Source: Verrucomicrobiota bacterium
GTDB taxonomy: Bacteria > Verrucomicrobiota > Verrucomicrobiia > Limisphaerales > JAEYXS01
Assembly (NCBI GenBank): GCA_023431185.1
Contig: JAEYXS010000003.1
Coordinates: forward strand, 1 to 64,000
Length of the DNA stretch: 64,000 nt
Direction: 5' to 3'
The notes beneath the pieces are model-generated. The model was not told where the DNA came from. It was given only the letters and a program-made list of their open reading frames with translations, and searched no databases. A program made the translations under genes and the position numbers. Below are positions 1 through 7,768 of the stretch, one piece after another. The stretch's first letter is position 1, and each line of letters starts with the position of its first letter.

Positions 1-114
1 CACCACGCGATAACTGTCCGCGTGTACATCGATTCCCAGTTTCAGGCGCTTGGCCTTAACGGGCGTTTGTGGTGTAGTTGGCTTGGCATGGGTGTTGGTG
101 TTTTTGGGTTTCAT
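1..114 (-). CDS. IS110-family transposase, N-terminal fragment (runs off the left edge)
   Basis: The minus strand opens with ATG at 112-114 and stays open for 38 codons to the window edge. After a Lys/Thr/Pro-rich leader comes the segment KRLKLGIDVHADSYRVV (residues 22-38). A G-I-D-V-H start is the hallmark of the IS110 transposase catalytic (DEDD) domain, whose first catalytic Asp would be residue 29. IS110 enzymes work with a bridge RNA made from a non-coding end of the element and leave no terminal inverted repeats. Only the N-terminus is visible, so intactness cannot be judged. The family call rests on a short motif, hence moderate confidence. Confidence 0.6.
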   Translation of the reverse strand, partial: MKPKNTNTHAKPTTPQTPVKAKRLKLGIDVHADSYRVV

Positions 115-241
115 ACATCCAGCGGTGTAGCGCTGTTTCGCTCACCTGCCAATACCCATGCCATCTGGATTACGGCATTGACATCCTGGGCGCGAAACGA
201 GCCCATATAGGGGCAAGCACAGCAAACGGCAGTTGGTCAAC
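115..241. other. Non-coding gap, possible IS110 element end
   Basis: This stretch separates the divergent transposase and MetE-like starts. It contains a hairpin at 120-135 (CAGCG / CGCTG with a 6-nt loop). If the element is of the IS110 type with a long left end, its boundary and bridge-RNA segment would fall here. No boundary can be located from one copy. It must also hold the start signals of the MetE-like gene, though no clear Shine-Dalgarno precedes ATG 242. Confidence 0.25.
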
Positions 242-1246
242 ATGAGCACGCCCAAAATATTGACGACGGTGGTCGGCAGTTATCCGGTGCCGACCTGGCT
301 GGCGGCGTATCCGACCACGCCGCATCTGCGGGATGCGCTGCTGGTGGTGTTGAAGACGCAGGAGATGGCGGGGATCGATGTGATCTCGGATGGTGAGTTG
401 TCGCGCTTCAATGTGAATCATCCGGAGACGAACGGGATGATCGAGTATTTCATCAGCCCGATGGAGGGAATCGTGACGGGGCTCTCGCGGGAGGAGATCG
501 CGACGTTCCGGCGACAGGAGGCGATGGGTTTCCGCACGCAACCGGCGGGTGTGGTGCGCGGCAAGGTGCTGGAGGGGCGGCTGAATCTGCCGCTGGACTG
601 GCTGAAGGTGAAGGGCCTGAGCACGCGACCGATGAAGTTCACGGTGACCTCGCCTTACATGCTCGCGCGGACGCTGCTGGATGAGCATTACAAGGATATC
701 CAAGATCTCACGATGGAGATCGCGGCGGTGCTCCGCACGCAGATCGCGGCCATCGATGCGCCGGTGGTGCAGGTGGATGAGGCGCATCTGACGGGGCATC
801 CGGAGCATGTCGCGTGGGCGCATGAGCCGATCAATCACGTGCTGGGCGGCATCCAGGGCGAGCGTGGGTTGCATCTGTGTTTCGGGAATTACGGCGGGCA
901 GAGCATCCAGAAGGGTTTCTGGAAGGACATGATGCCGTTCCTGAACAAGCTGGAGGTGAATCATCTGGTGCTGGAGTTCGCCCGGCGTGGTTATGAGGAG
1001 CTGCCGGCGTTCAAGGATTTGCGGCCGGATATCGCGCTGGGAATCGGCGTGATCGACATCAAGGATAACGAAGTGGAATCGCCGGAGACGGTGGCGCGGC
1101 GGATCGAACTGGCGGTGAACACGCTGGGCCTGGAGCGCGTCAAATGGGTGCATCCGGATTGCGGCTTCTGGATGCTGCCACGGAGTGTGGCGGACCGGAA
1201 GATGGCGGCGCTGGTGGCGGGAAGGGACCTGTTTTTGAAGGGGTGA
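242..1246 (+). CDS. MetE C-terminal-like cobalamin-independent methionine synthase family protein
   Basis: A 334-residue protein matching only the catalytic, zinc-binding half of MetE (the full enzyme is about 750 residues). The expected zinc ligands are visible in order: His211 and Cys213 (HLC), Glu245 (LEFARRG) and Cys307 (HPDCGF). The N-terminal TTVVGSYP is also typical of this fold. Stand-alone versions are known and may methylate homocysteine from a corrinoid protein or small methyl donor instead of folate. The substrate cannot be read here. ATG 242 is chosen over the in-frame TTG at 233 because family members begin just before the TTVVGS strand. It is followed after 70 nt by a secreted beta-propeller gene. 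Confidence 0.8.
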   Translation: MSTPKILTTVVGSYPVPTWLAAYPTTPHLRDALLVVLKTQEMAGIDVISDGELSRFNVNHPETNGMIEYFISPMEGIVTGLSREEIATFRRQEAMGFRTQPAGVVRGKVLEGRLNLPLDWLKVKGLSTRPMKFTVTSPYMLARTLLDEHYKDIQDLTMEIAAVLRTQIAAIDAPVVQVDEAHLTGHPEHVAWAHEPINHVLGGIQGERGLHLCFGNYGGQSIQKGFWKDMMPFLNKLEVNHLVLEFARRGYEELPAFKDLRPDIALGIGVIDIKDNEVESPETVARRIELAVNTLGLERVKWVHPDCGFWMLPRSVADRKMAALVAGRDLFLKG

Positions 1247-1306
1247 ACCGCAGAAGACACAGAATACACGGAAAAGAAATGGCCACAAAGAAGCACAGAA
1301 GGCAAA
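1247..1306. repeat. CACAGA-type intergenic repeat
   Basis: The gap between the MetE-like and PQQ genes is A-rich and built of degenerate units such as CGCAGAAGACACAGAATACA and CCACAAAGAAGCACAGAA. It resembles, in opposite orientation, the repeat at 47431-47462. Such CACAGA-containing intergenic repeats recur in environmental bacterial genomes, and no function is known to me. Confidence 0.5.
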
Positions 1307-1316
1307 AAGGAATTTT

Positions 1317-2582
1317 ATGAAGATTAAGCAGATGATTTTGGCGGGATTGGTGGGTGTGTTGATGGCGTCGAGTGCGCAGGCGCAGGAGTGGACGCGGTTC
1401 CGGGGACCCAATGGGACGGGCGTGAGCAATGCGAAGACGATCCCGATCCAGTTCACGGAGAAGGATTACAACTGGAAGGTGGCGTTGCCGGGTGATGGGC
1501 ATTCGTCACCGGTGATCTGGGGGGACAAGATTTTCCTGACGGGGTCGCATGAGCAGCAGGGCGGTATGGTGGTACATGCGATCAGCGTGCATGATGGGCG
1601 GGTATTGTGGCAGAAGGATTTTCCGTTCCCGTCCTTCGCCAAGCACAAGTTCAACAGTTACGCCTCATGCACGCCGGCGGTGGATGCCGAGCGGGTGTAT
1701 GTGACGTGGGCCACGCCGGAGCATAATATGCTGGTGGCGTTCAGCCATAAGGGCGACGTCGTGTGGCAACGGGATTTCGGCGCTTACGCGAGCCAGCACG
1801 GGCCGGGCGTCTCGCCGATGGTCTATCAGGAGATGGTGATCTTGCCGAATGATCAGGACGGCAACAGCTCGCTCATCGCAGTGGATCGCAAGACGGGCAA
1901 GACGGTGTGGGAGACGAAACGGAACAGCTCGGCTGCCGCCTATGGCACGCCCTGCGTGTATGAGCCGAAGGGCGGCAAGCCGCAGTTGATCTTCAACAGC
2001 CAGGCGCATGGCATCACGGGCGTGGACCCGACGAATGGCAAGGTCTTGTGGGAATATGACAAGGCGTTCAACAAACGCAGTGTGAGTTCCCCGGTGATCG
2101 TGGCGGGATTGGCGATCGGCTCATGCGGCAGCGGTGGTGGCGGGAATTATGTGGTGGCGGTGAAGCCCGGCGACGCCGCGAGGAAGCAACCGGCAACGCT
2201 TGCTTGGGAGATGAAGAAGTCGGCGAATTACGTGCCCACACCCGTGGTGGTGGGAGACAATCTCTACGCGTGGAGCGATGGCGGCATCGTGACGTGCATC
2301 AACGGACCGACGGGCGAAGTGAAATGGCAGGAGCGCGCAGGCGGGAATTTCTTCGGCTCACCGATTGTGATCGATGGACGCATCTACGCGATCTCCACGA
2401 ATGGCGAAGTGGTGGTCATCAAGGCGACGCCGGAGAAGTTCGAAGTGATGGGACGGAGCGCCTTGGGCGAATTGACGCACACGACCCCGGCCATCGCGGG
2501 TGGCAAGATGTATATCCGCACGTTGAAGCATCTCATCTGCGTGGGCGGCTCCAAGATGGACCCGCTCAAGGCAGCGAATTGA
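1317..2582 (+). CDS. Secreted PQQ-like (BamB-type) beta-propeller protein
   Basis: A 421-residue protein with a signal peptide ending near residue 22 (ASSAQAQ). WTRFRGPNGTG follows, the usual opening of the PQQ-binding-like repeat proteins abundant in Verrucomicrobiota and Planctomycetota. Blade repeats recur as VYVTWATPEHNMLVAF, LIAVDRKTGKTVWE and ITGVDPTNGKVLWEYD. The [D]-x-x-[T/N]-G-[K/E]-[V/T]-x-W pattern is characteristic of the fold. No quinone-oxidoreductase catalytic residues are evident, so it is more likely a binding or scaffold protein in the periplasm than an enzyme. The start is fixed by the signal peptide. Confidence 0.85.
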   Translation: MKIKQMILAGLVGVLMASSAQAQEWTRFRGPNGTGVSNAKTIPIQFTEKDYNWKVALPGDGHSSPVIWGDKIFLTGSHEQQGGMVVHAISVHDGRVLWQKDFPFPSFAKHKFNSYASCTPAVDAERVYVTWATPEHNMLVAFSHKGDVVWQRDFGAYASQHGPGVSPMVYQEMVILPNDQDGNSSLIAVDRKTGKTVWETKRNSSAAAYGTPCVYEPKGGKPQLIFNSQAHGITGVDPTNGKVLWEYDKAFNKRSVSSPVIVAGLAIGSCGSGGGGNYVVAVKPGDAARKQPATLAWEMKKSANYVPTPVVVGDNLYAWSDGGIVTCINGPTGEVKWQERAGGNFFGSPIVIDGRIYAISTNGEVVVIKATPEKFEVMGRSALGELTHTTPAIAGGKMYIRTLKHLICVGGSKMDPLKAAN

Positions 2583-2636
2583 GGCGGATTATCAGGCTGG
2601 ACCTGCGGGACGGCTTGTGACGAGACTGCGAGGAGT

Positions 2637-3098
2637 ATGAAGACGTTGCCCCATACGCGGTCGTGTTTTGTGTGCGGTTCGCAGAATCCGCTGGGATTGA
2701 ACCTGCGGTTCACGGTGGATGAAGCGGGTGTGCATACGGTGTTCGTGCCGCGCGAGGAACACATCGGTTTCAGCCGCACGGTGCATGGAGGGATTCTGGC
2801 GACGTTACTGGACGAGATCATGGCGTGGGCGTGCATCGCGCAAGGCGGGCAACTGGCGTATGCCGCCGAGATGACCACGCGCTTCCTCAATGTGGTAAGG
2901 CCGGGCGCCGAGGTGTTCGCCACGGCGAAAATCGTGGAGAACAAGCGCGGGCGGTTGTTCATGGCGGAAGCGGAGTTGCGCTTGAAGGATGGCACCATCC
3001 TCGCAACGGGTTCGGGAAAATATCTACCGATCAAAGGCGACGCACTGGAAGAGATGAAGGCGGACTTGGTAGCCGATTCCGGTGATGTGACTCTGTAA
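2637..3098 (+). CDS. PaaI-type hotdog-fold thioesterase
   Basis: A 153-residue single-domain protein. The N-terminus has SCFVCGSQNPLGLNL, a Cys-containing lead-in common to one branch of PaaI-like thioesterases. The hotdog core has VHGGILATLLDEIMAWA near residues 49-65, where the HGG motif and acidic residue on the long helix form the active site. TTRFLNVVRPG follows as the central strand. Enzymes of this type hydrolyse acyl-CoA or aromatic-CoA thioesters in the cytoplasm. It lies 54 nt after the beta-propeller gene and converges on the metal-transport operon with a 2-nt gap. Confidence 0.85.
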   Translation: MKTLPHTRSCFVCGSQNPLGLNLRFTVDEAGVHTVFVPREEHIGFSRTVHGGILATLLDEIMAWACIAQGGQLAYAAEMTTRFLNVVRPGAEVFATAKIVENKRGRLFMAEAELRLKDGTILATGSGKYLPIKGDALEEMKADLVADSGDVTL

Positions 3099-3100
3099 AT

Positions 3101-4078
3101 TTACTTCGGCGCGACAACGATTTCCTCAGGTGGTTCGAGGTGCAGCTTGCGCTGACGGACCCAACGCACCAGCAAGCCATCCAGCGGGCTGAACACCCAA
3201 GCCAGTGTAAAAAGCACACTGGCCATCACGACCATCGCGCCAGCCATGGAACAGTTTAACCACGTGGCGAGATGCACGCCGAGCACCGCGCTCAAAGCCG
3301 CCATCAGCACCGTCAGCGCATGGATGACCGGCAGACGTTGGGAGAGCAGAAACGCCGTTGCCCCCGGCAAGATCAGCATCGCTACCACGAGCACCGCACC
3401 GACGGATTCAAACGCGCTTACCACCGTGATGGAGAGCCAGCACATCAAGGCGTAATGCACAAACGTGGCGTTGATGCCCAACGAGGTCGCCAAGCCGGCA
3501 TCAAACGAACTGACGAGGAGTTGTTTGTAGAACAATACCACAAAAGCCAGTGTGAGCATGGCCACGATGCCCATGCGTACCACTGGCAATGGTGCCGTCA
3601 GTGTCTCTGTCAATTGTACCGGGTCGCCGAACGGCACGAACGCGATCTCCCCATACAACACGCATTCCTGATCCAGATCCACTTGTGAGGCGTAAACGCT
3701 GATGAGGATCACGCCGATGGCGAACAGGCTCGTGAACGCGATGCCGATGGCCGCATCCTGTTTCACCCGGCTCTTTTTGTGGATGACCTCGATGAGAATC
3801 GTGGTGATGACACCGGCGATCAGGGCGCCGATGAACATCGGCACGGTGCCACGGCTCTTGGAGACGAGAAATGCGATCGCGATACCCGGCAACACGCTAT
3901 GGCTGATGGCATCGCCGACCAACGCCATGCGCCGCATCATCAGATAATTGCCCACCAAACCGCACGCAGTCGCCACGAAGAAGCCCATCAACGCGATCAG
4001 GATGTTCGCGCCAAACCCATCCGCCCACGGCGCGATGACGTGCTGCTGCCAGTCAAATGGAGGGATGAGTTCGCTCAT
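3101..4078 (-). CDS. Metal ABC transporter permease (YtgD/ZnuB/MntB-type)
   Basis: A 325-residue ABC-3 family permease with about eight membrane segments. It carries the family signature ALVGDAISHSVLPGIAIAFL near residues 52-71 and a C-terminal hydrophobic block ending in VFSPLDG. It is the last gene of the minus-strand operon. Its ATG overlaps the stop of the upstream permease-repressor gene by 4 nt, implying translational coupling and a heterodimeric channel. Family members import Mn, Zn or Fe with a TroA-type binding protein. The metal cannot be decided from sequence. Order and partner architecture match ytgD of Chlamydia. Confidence 0.9.
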   Translation of the reverse strand: MSELIPPFDWQQHVIAPWADGFGANILIALMGFFVATACGLVGNYLMMRRMALVGDAISHSVLPGIAIAFLVSKSRGTVPMFIGALIAGVITTILIEVIHKKSRVKQDAAIGIAFTSLFAIGVILISVYASQVDLDQECVLYGEIAFVPFGDPVQLTETLTAPLPVVRMGIVAMLTLAFVVLFYKQLLVSSFDAGLATSLGINATFVHYALMCWLSITVVSAFESVGAVLVVAMLILPGATAFLLSQRLPVIHALTVLMAALSAVLGVHLATWLNCSMAGAMVVMASVLFTLAWVFSPLDGLLVRWVRQRKLHLEPPEEIVVAPK

Positions 4079-5565
4079 GTGCGTTTACCGTAGCCCACGG
4101 CATCGGCGGTTTTCTCAGGTGCAGAACTGCCACGCTGGATGTCCAACTGGCCGGGGATGGCTTTCCCGTGCGGGTCATGGGTGGCGTAGTTCAGCCGCTT
4201 TTCCAATTGCCGCACCACGTCTTCACCCAGCACGTGTTCGATCTTTTCCGCGTCTTCATGCACGTGATCGGCCGGCATGTGTGCGGCGTTCGTCAGATAC
4301 AACTCCCAGAGGCGATGGTTCCGCACGATGGCACAGGCCCGCTGCCAGCCTTCTGGCGTGACGAAAACCGTGTGGTCATCATCCTGCAAGGTGGCCAAGT
4401 CATGGCGCTTCAGCTCGCGCAATTGGCCCAAGATGTCTTCCAAGGTTTCACGACGGCGTTCGGCCAGTTCCTGCGCGGTGACGCCTTCCGGTTTGAAATC
4501 GCGTGCTTCGAGCACGTGATAGATGGACTTCAGCGTGTTCTCGCGCTGGATGCGCAAGCTGCGAGAACGCCGCCGCCACCAGCGCATGATGACGCCATGC
4601 TGCGGGCCAAAGAGGAACGCCGCACCAAACACCGTGCTCGCGCCCAACACCATGAACGGCCCCGTCGGCAAGCTCGGTCCCAGAAACGACAGGAACGCAC
4701 CCGCTGCACCAGATGCCATTCCGAATATCGCGGCCAGAATGAGCATCCGATGCAATCGGTCCGTCAGCAGATACGCCGCGGCCGCGGGTGTGATAAGCAT
4801 CGCGGACACAAGCACCACGCCGACTGCCTGCAACGCGATGACCACCGCGAAGGCCAGCATCAGCATGAGCGCATAATGCATGACCTGCACCGGCACGCCC
4901 GTCACGCGCGCAAACCCGGCATCAAAACTCGTCACCAGAAATTGTTTATAGAACAGACCGATGACCACCAGTGTCAGCACCGTGACGATCGCCATCAGCT
5001 TCACGTCATTCGGTCCCAGTGCCGCCGCCTGGCCGAAGAGAAACTTGTCGATACCGCTCTTATTGCCCGTCGGCAGGCGCTGGATCATGGTCACCATACA
5101 GATGCCCACGGAAAAGAATGCCGCCAGCACCAGGCCCAACGCCGCGTCCTCTTTCAGTTTTGTGGTGTGCTTGACGGCTCCGACGACCGCCGTTCCCAGC
5201 AAGCCCGCCAGCGTCGCTCCCACAAAGATTGCCACCGGATCCTTCGTCGTGTTCCACAAGAAACCCAGCGCCACGCCCGGCAACACCGCATGGGACAGCG
5301 CATCGCCGACCAAAGCCAGCTTGCGCACGACAATGAAACTGCCCATCACTCCGCACGAGACGCCGAGCAGAATGGAGCCCAGCAACGCATAACGCACCGC
5401 CGGATCCTTGAAAGTGAAGAACCGCACCGCTTGTTCCATCACCGTAGTCTCGGAGAGATCGCCGATCTTCGCCGCCTGTGCGTCCATACCAAACCACAGC
5501 AGTCCTAACGCTATGAGCGCATAGCGTAGATGGTGGATGGTGGATCGTAGATGGTGGTTTCGCAT
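4075..5565 (-). CDS. Metal ABC permease fused to a DtxR/MntR-type repressor (YtgCR-like)
   Basis: A 496-residue two-part protein. Residues 50-325 are an ABC-3 permease with LALVGDALSHAVLPG near 83-97 and about eight membrane spans. After a basic linker (RWWRRRSRS, 328-336), residues 340-410 look like a winged helix (VTAQELAERR is the helix-turn-helix start). Residues 411-471 match the DtxR dimerisation/metal domain: HRLWELYL at 417-424, ExxEH at 440-444 and DPHGKAIP at 464-471. The ExxEH element corresponds to MntR metal ligands. Chlamydia YtgCR has this architecture, and its repressor half is released to control the ytg operon. The first 14 codons lie in or next to a repeat copy, so Met43 (codon at 5437-5439) may be the ancestral start. 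Confidence 0.85.
   Translation of the reverse strand: MRNHHLRSTIHHLRYALIALGLLWFGMDAQAAKIGDLSETTVMEQAVRFFTFKDPAVRYALLGSILLGVSCGVMGSFIVVRKLALVGDALSHAVLPGVALGFLWNTTKDPVAIFVGATLAGLLGTAVVGAVKHTTKLKEDAALGLVLAAFFSVGICMVTMIQRLPTGNKSGIDKFLFGQAAALGPNDVKLMAIVTVLTLVVIGLFYKQFLVTSFDAGFARVTGVPVQVMHYALMLMLAFAVVIALQAVGVVLVSAMLITPAAAAYLLTDRLHRMLILAAIFGMASGAAGAFLSFLGPSLPTGPFMVLGASTVFGAAFLFGPQHGVIMRWWRRRSRSLRIQRENTLKSIYHVLEARDFKPEGVTAQELAERRRETLEDILGQLRELKRHDLATLQDDDHTVFVTPEGWQRACAIVRNHRLWELYLTNAAHMPADHVHEDAEKIEHVLGEDVVRQLEKRLNYATHDPHGKAIPGQLDIQRGSSAPEKTADAVGYGKRT
5527..5558. repeat. Inverted repeat, left copy, bracketing the four-helix-bundle gene
   Basis: A 32-nt GT-rich repeat made of GTGGATGG/TAGATGG units. 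Its reverse complement matches 6011-6042 at 28 of 32 positions. It lies within codons 3-13 of the permease-repressor fusion, where it encodes a His/Leu-rich tract, so the insertion has been read into the coding sequence or provides its annotated start. Confidence 0.85.
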
Positions 5566-5574
5566 CGGACGTTT

Positions 5575-5985
5575 TTACGAACCTTCGCGACGTTTTGCCC
5601 GGATTGCGGGTGGAACAAAATCTTCGGCACCGTTTATCATGGTATTTAACATGCCGCCGATGGCTTGGAATTTTGCATCCAACTCTTTGTGCTCGGTTTG
5701 CGTGATATAACCGGCATCTAGTGCATCATCCAGCCAGCCTTGGGTTTCCATCGCTTCGCCCAAAGATTCCGTCAGTTTGCTCACGAACGCTGCAGGATAA
5801 CGTCTTCTGGCCCATGCTTCCGGGATGAGGTTTTTCGTGGCGCGTGATGACCGGCGGATTTGATCCGTCAAAGAATACTTTTCTTCACGAGGAAAGCGGC
5901 CAGTGATCTCGAAAATTCGAGACACAGCTTCTCGCGACATCTTATACACGCGAAGCTCTCGAAATGATCTGGCAAGCTCTGGCAT
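5575..5985 (-). CDS. Four-helix-bundle protein (23S rRNA intervening-sequence / Avd-like family)
   Basis: A 136-residue protein from ATG 5983-5985. SFRELRVYKMSREAVSRIFE (residues 7-26) is the usual opening helix. LTDQIRRSSRATKNLIPEAWARR and a C-terminal helix with LDDALDAGYI complete the four-helix-bundle (TIGR02436-type) signature. Relatives are encoded by intervening sequences in 23S rRNA genes and as accessory proteins of diversity-generating retroelements. The biochemical role of solitary copies is unknown. A longer frame from 6018 exists, but its first codons lie in the right-hand repeat, so the internal start is preferred. It sits between ATPase and permease genes of a transport operon and has no obvious role in transport. 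Confidence 0.8.
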   Translation of the reverse strand: MPELARSFRELRVYKMSREAVSRIFEITGRFPREEKYSLTDQIRRSSRATKNLIPEAWARRRYPAAFVSKLTESLGEAMETQGWLDDALDAGYITQTEHKELDAKFQAIGGMLNTMINGAEDFVPPAIRAKRREGS

Positions 5986-6010
5986 ATTTTGCGATTTCCG
6001 AACGTAAATC

Positions 6011-6042
6011 ACCACCATCTACAATCTACCATCCACTATCCA
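6011..6042. repeat. Inverted repeat, right copy, bracketing the four-helix-bundle gene
   Basis: The partner of 5527-5558 in inverted orientation (28 of 32 identical). Together the two copies delimit a segment of about 516 nt containing just the four-helix-bundle gene. The copy ends 8 nt before the stop of the metal ABC ATPase gene, so the insertion is tightly tucked into the operon without breaking a domain. Confidence 0.85.
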
Positions 6043-6050
6043 CTTCCCGG

Positions 6051-6842
6051 CTACGTCTTTTGCCGAACGGCGTCGGCCACCTCGGATAGAATCGTCAACC
6101 GTCCGCCATACGTCTTCTGGAGCAGCTCGTAGGTAAACACTTCCTCCGTCGGGCCAAAGGCCACGACACGCATGTTGAGGAGCAGCAGCATGTCGAAGTA
6201 ATTGCGCGCGGTCGGCAGATCATGATGCACCACCAGCAGTGTCTTGCCCTTGGCCTTTAATTCATGCAGCAGCTCGATGATGGCTGCCTCCGTCGCCGCA
6301 TCCACACCGGCGAACGGTTCATCCATGAAATACAGGTCCGCTTCTTGTGCGAGGGCACGGGCGAGGAACACGCGTTGCTGTTGACCACCACTGAGATTGG
6401 CGATCTGGCGGTTCGCGTAGGGCAGCATCTTCACCTTGTCCAGGCACTCCTTCGCCACGTCGTGGTCGTGCTTGGTGGGACGTTGCAAGACACCGAGATG
6501 CCCGTAGCGGCCCATCAGGACGAGGTCCATGACGTTCACCGGGAAATCCCAGTCCACCGATTCGCGCTGAGGCACATAGCCCACGCGGCGGAAGTTTTCC
6601 TTGAGCGGGGTGCCGAAGACCTTCACCCAGCCACTGCTGATGGGCAGCAGGCCCATCGCCGCCTTGATGAGCGTGGATTTTCCCGCGCCGTTCGGTCCCA
6701 CGATGCCTACGAGATTGCCCTTCGGCACCGTGACATCCACACCCCAGAGCACGGGTTTCTTTTGATAAGCCACGGTGAGGTCATGCACTTCCAGCGGTGC
6801 AGGTTCACCGTTGGTTGGAGTTGGGCTGTTCGTATTCATCAT
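6051..6842 (-). CDS. Metal ABC transporter ATP-binding protein (YtgB/ZnuC/MntA-type)
   Basis: A 263-residue ABC ATPase with Walker A GPNGAGKST near residues 49-57, signature LSGGQQQR near 150, Walker B DLYFMDEPFAGVD and switch His in VVHHD. YVPQRESVDWDFPVNV, the Q-loop region, is characteristic of the Mn/Zn/Fe subfamily. It powers the two permeases encoded downstream. Its start overlaps the stop of the beta-barrel gene by one nucleotide (TGATG), suggesting coupled translation. It is followed by the repeat-bracketed four-helix-bundle insertion. Confidence 0.95.
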   Translation of the reverse strand: MMNTNSPTPTNGEPAPLEVHDLTVAYQKKPVLWGVDVTVPKGNLVGIVGPNGAGKSTLIKAAMGLLPISSGWVKVFGTPLKENFRRVGYVPQRESVDWDFPVNVMDLVLMGRYGHLGVLQRPTKHDHDVAKECLDKVKMLPYANRQIANLSGGQQQRVFLARALAQEADLYFMDEPFAGVDAATEAAIIELLHELKAKGKTLLVVHHDLPTARNYFDMLLLLNMRVVAFGPTEEVFTYELLQKTYGGRLTILSEVADAVRQKT

Positions 6843-7726
6843 CAGAAACGCCAGGAGATGCCCACAAAGGGGTTGATATCCGGCGCGGATCGGGTGACGC
6901 CAAAGTTCACACCGGCATCCAACTGGATATCCTCAGTCAGCCCATAGGTCAAACCACCGTTCACCGTGGCCATCCACGGCGTGGGCGATTCCGTGCTGCT
7001 GGCGCTGAAGAATTCCACATAACCGGCCAGTTCACCCACGATGCTATGCCCGAACGTGATCGTCTGGATGATGTCCAGATGCTGGCCATTGCCCACGCTG
7101 TCGCGCAGGATGTCGAACTCCAGCATCGCGCCCATGCTCCAGCCGCCTGGCAATTCCATGCCGAAGGGCAAGATCAAACCGCCCTCCACCGAATTGTTGC
7201 CCAAGCTGGTCGCCGCCGTGGGGAATTTCACAAAGGGCATCACGGCGAAGGCCGTCTTGCCTTCATCATTGCCCCACAGGTTGTACTTCATACGTACCGT
7301 CAGATCGCCAAAGCCCTGGTCGCGTGTGACTGTGCCCGCCGCGTAATCGTGCGAACGCACGCGATTGTAGATGGGGATGACGAAATGGATGTCCAGATTG
7401 TGCAACAAACCCGCCTTCGCATTGATGGTGGCGAAGCTGTGCGCCTCGTCTTTCGTATCCGCACGACCGGTGTTATGCCGGTCATAGCTGTAGTTCCAGA
7501 GATCGGTCTCGAACTGAAAGCGTCCGGCATCCACGGTGTACGGGCTCTCCGTCAGGTCCGGCCGGTCCGTGGACATCTCGCGCAGGAGATTACTCGGCGT
7601 GGCGTTGAAGAGATGATACTGCGACTTGTCTGCAGGAGCGGGCTCAGCCGCCGAGGCTGTGATGGTGGTCAGGCAGACGAGACCGAGTGCGACTGTCTGT
7701 ATATTCAAGATGGATGACATGTACAT
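6842..7726 (-). CDS. Outer-membrane beta-barrel protein (transporter/porin-like) in the metal operon
   Basis: A roughly 294-residue secreted protein. A signal peptide (SILNIQTVALGLVCLTTITASAAE) is followed by STDRPDLTESPYTVDAGRFQFET, the typical start of the Phenol_MetA_deg-like outer-membrane barrel family. Alternating aromatic strands follow, ending in FVGISWRF with a terminal Phe as in BAM-inserted barrels. It lies between the binding-protein and ATPase genes, with 1-nt overlap to the latter. It may therefore be an outer-membrane entry route for the same metal or metal complex, which is an inference from position. The first Met of the long frame (7750) lacks support; Met at 7726 or 7720 fits the signal peptide. 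Confidence 0.8.
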   Translation of the reverse strand: MYMSSILNIQTVALGLVCLTTITASAAEPAPADKSQYHLFNATPSNLLREMSTDRPDLTESPYTVDAGRFQFETDLWNYSYDRHNTGRADTKDEAHSFATINAKAGLLHNLDIHFVIPIYNRVRSHDYAAGTVTRDQGFGDLTVRMKYNLWGNDEGKTAFAVMPFVKFPTAATSLGNNSVEGGLILPFGMELPGGWSMGAMLEFDILRDSVGNGQHLDIIQTITFGHSIVGELAGYVEFFSASSTESPTPWMATVNGGLTYGLTEDIQLDAGVNFGVTRSAPDINPFVGISWRF

Positions 7727-7768
7727 GTGCTGATGAGTGTTCGGATTCAAGAATGGTGGCCGGCGCGT

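Noticed and set aside
170..1456. 428-codon minus-strand frame opposite the MetE-like gene
   Set aside because: It is Arg/His-rich and of low complexity, mirrors the codon pattern of the clear plus-strand gene with zinc ligands, and has no recognisable domain.
4168..5508. 446-codon plus-strand frame opposite the permease-repressor
   Set aside because: The translation is Gln/His/Arg-rich and the minus strand carries a well-supported permease and DtxR-like domain.
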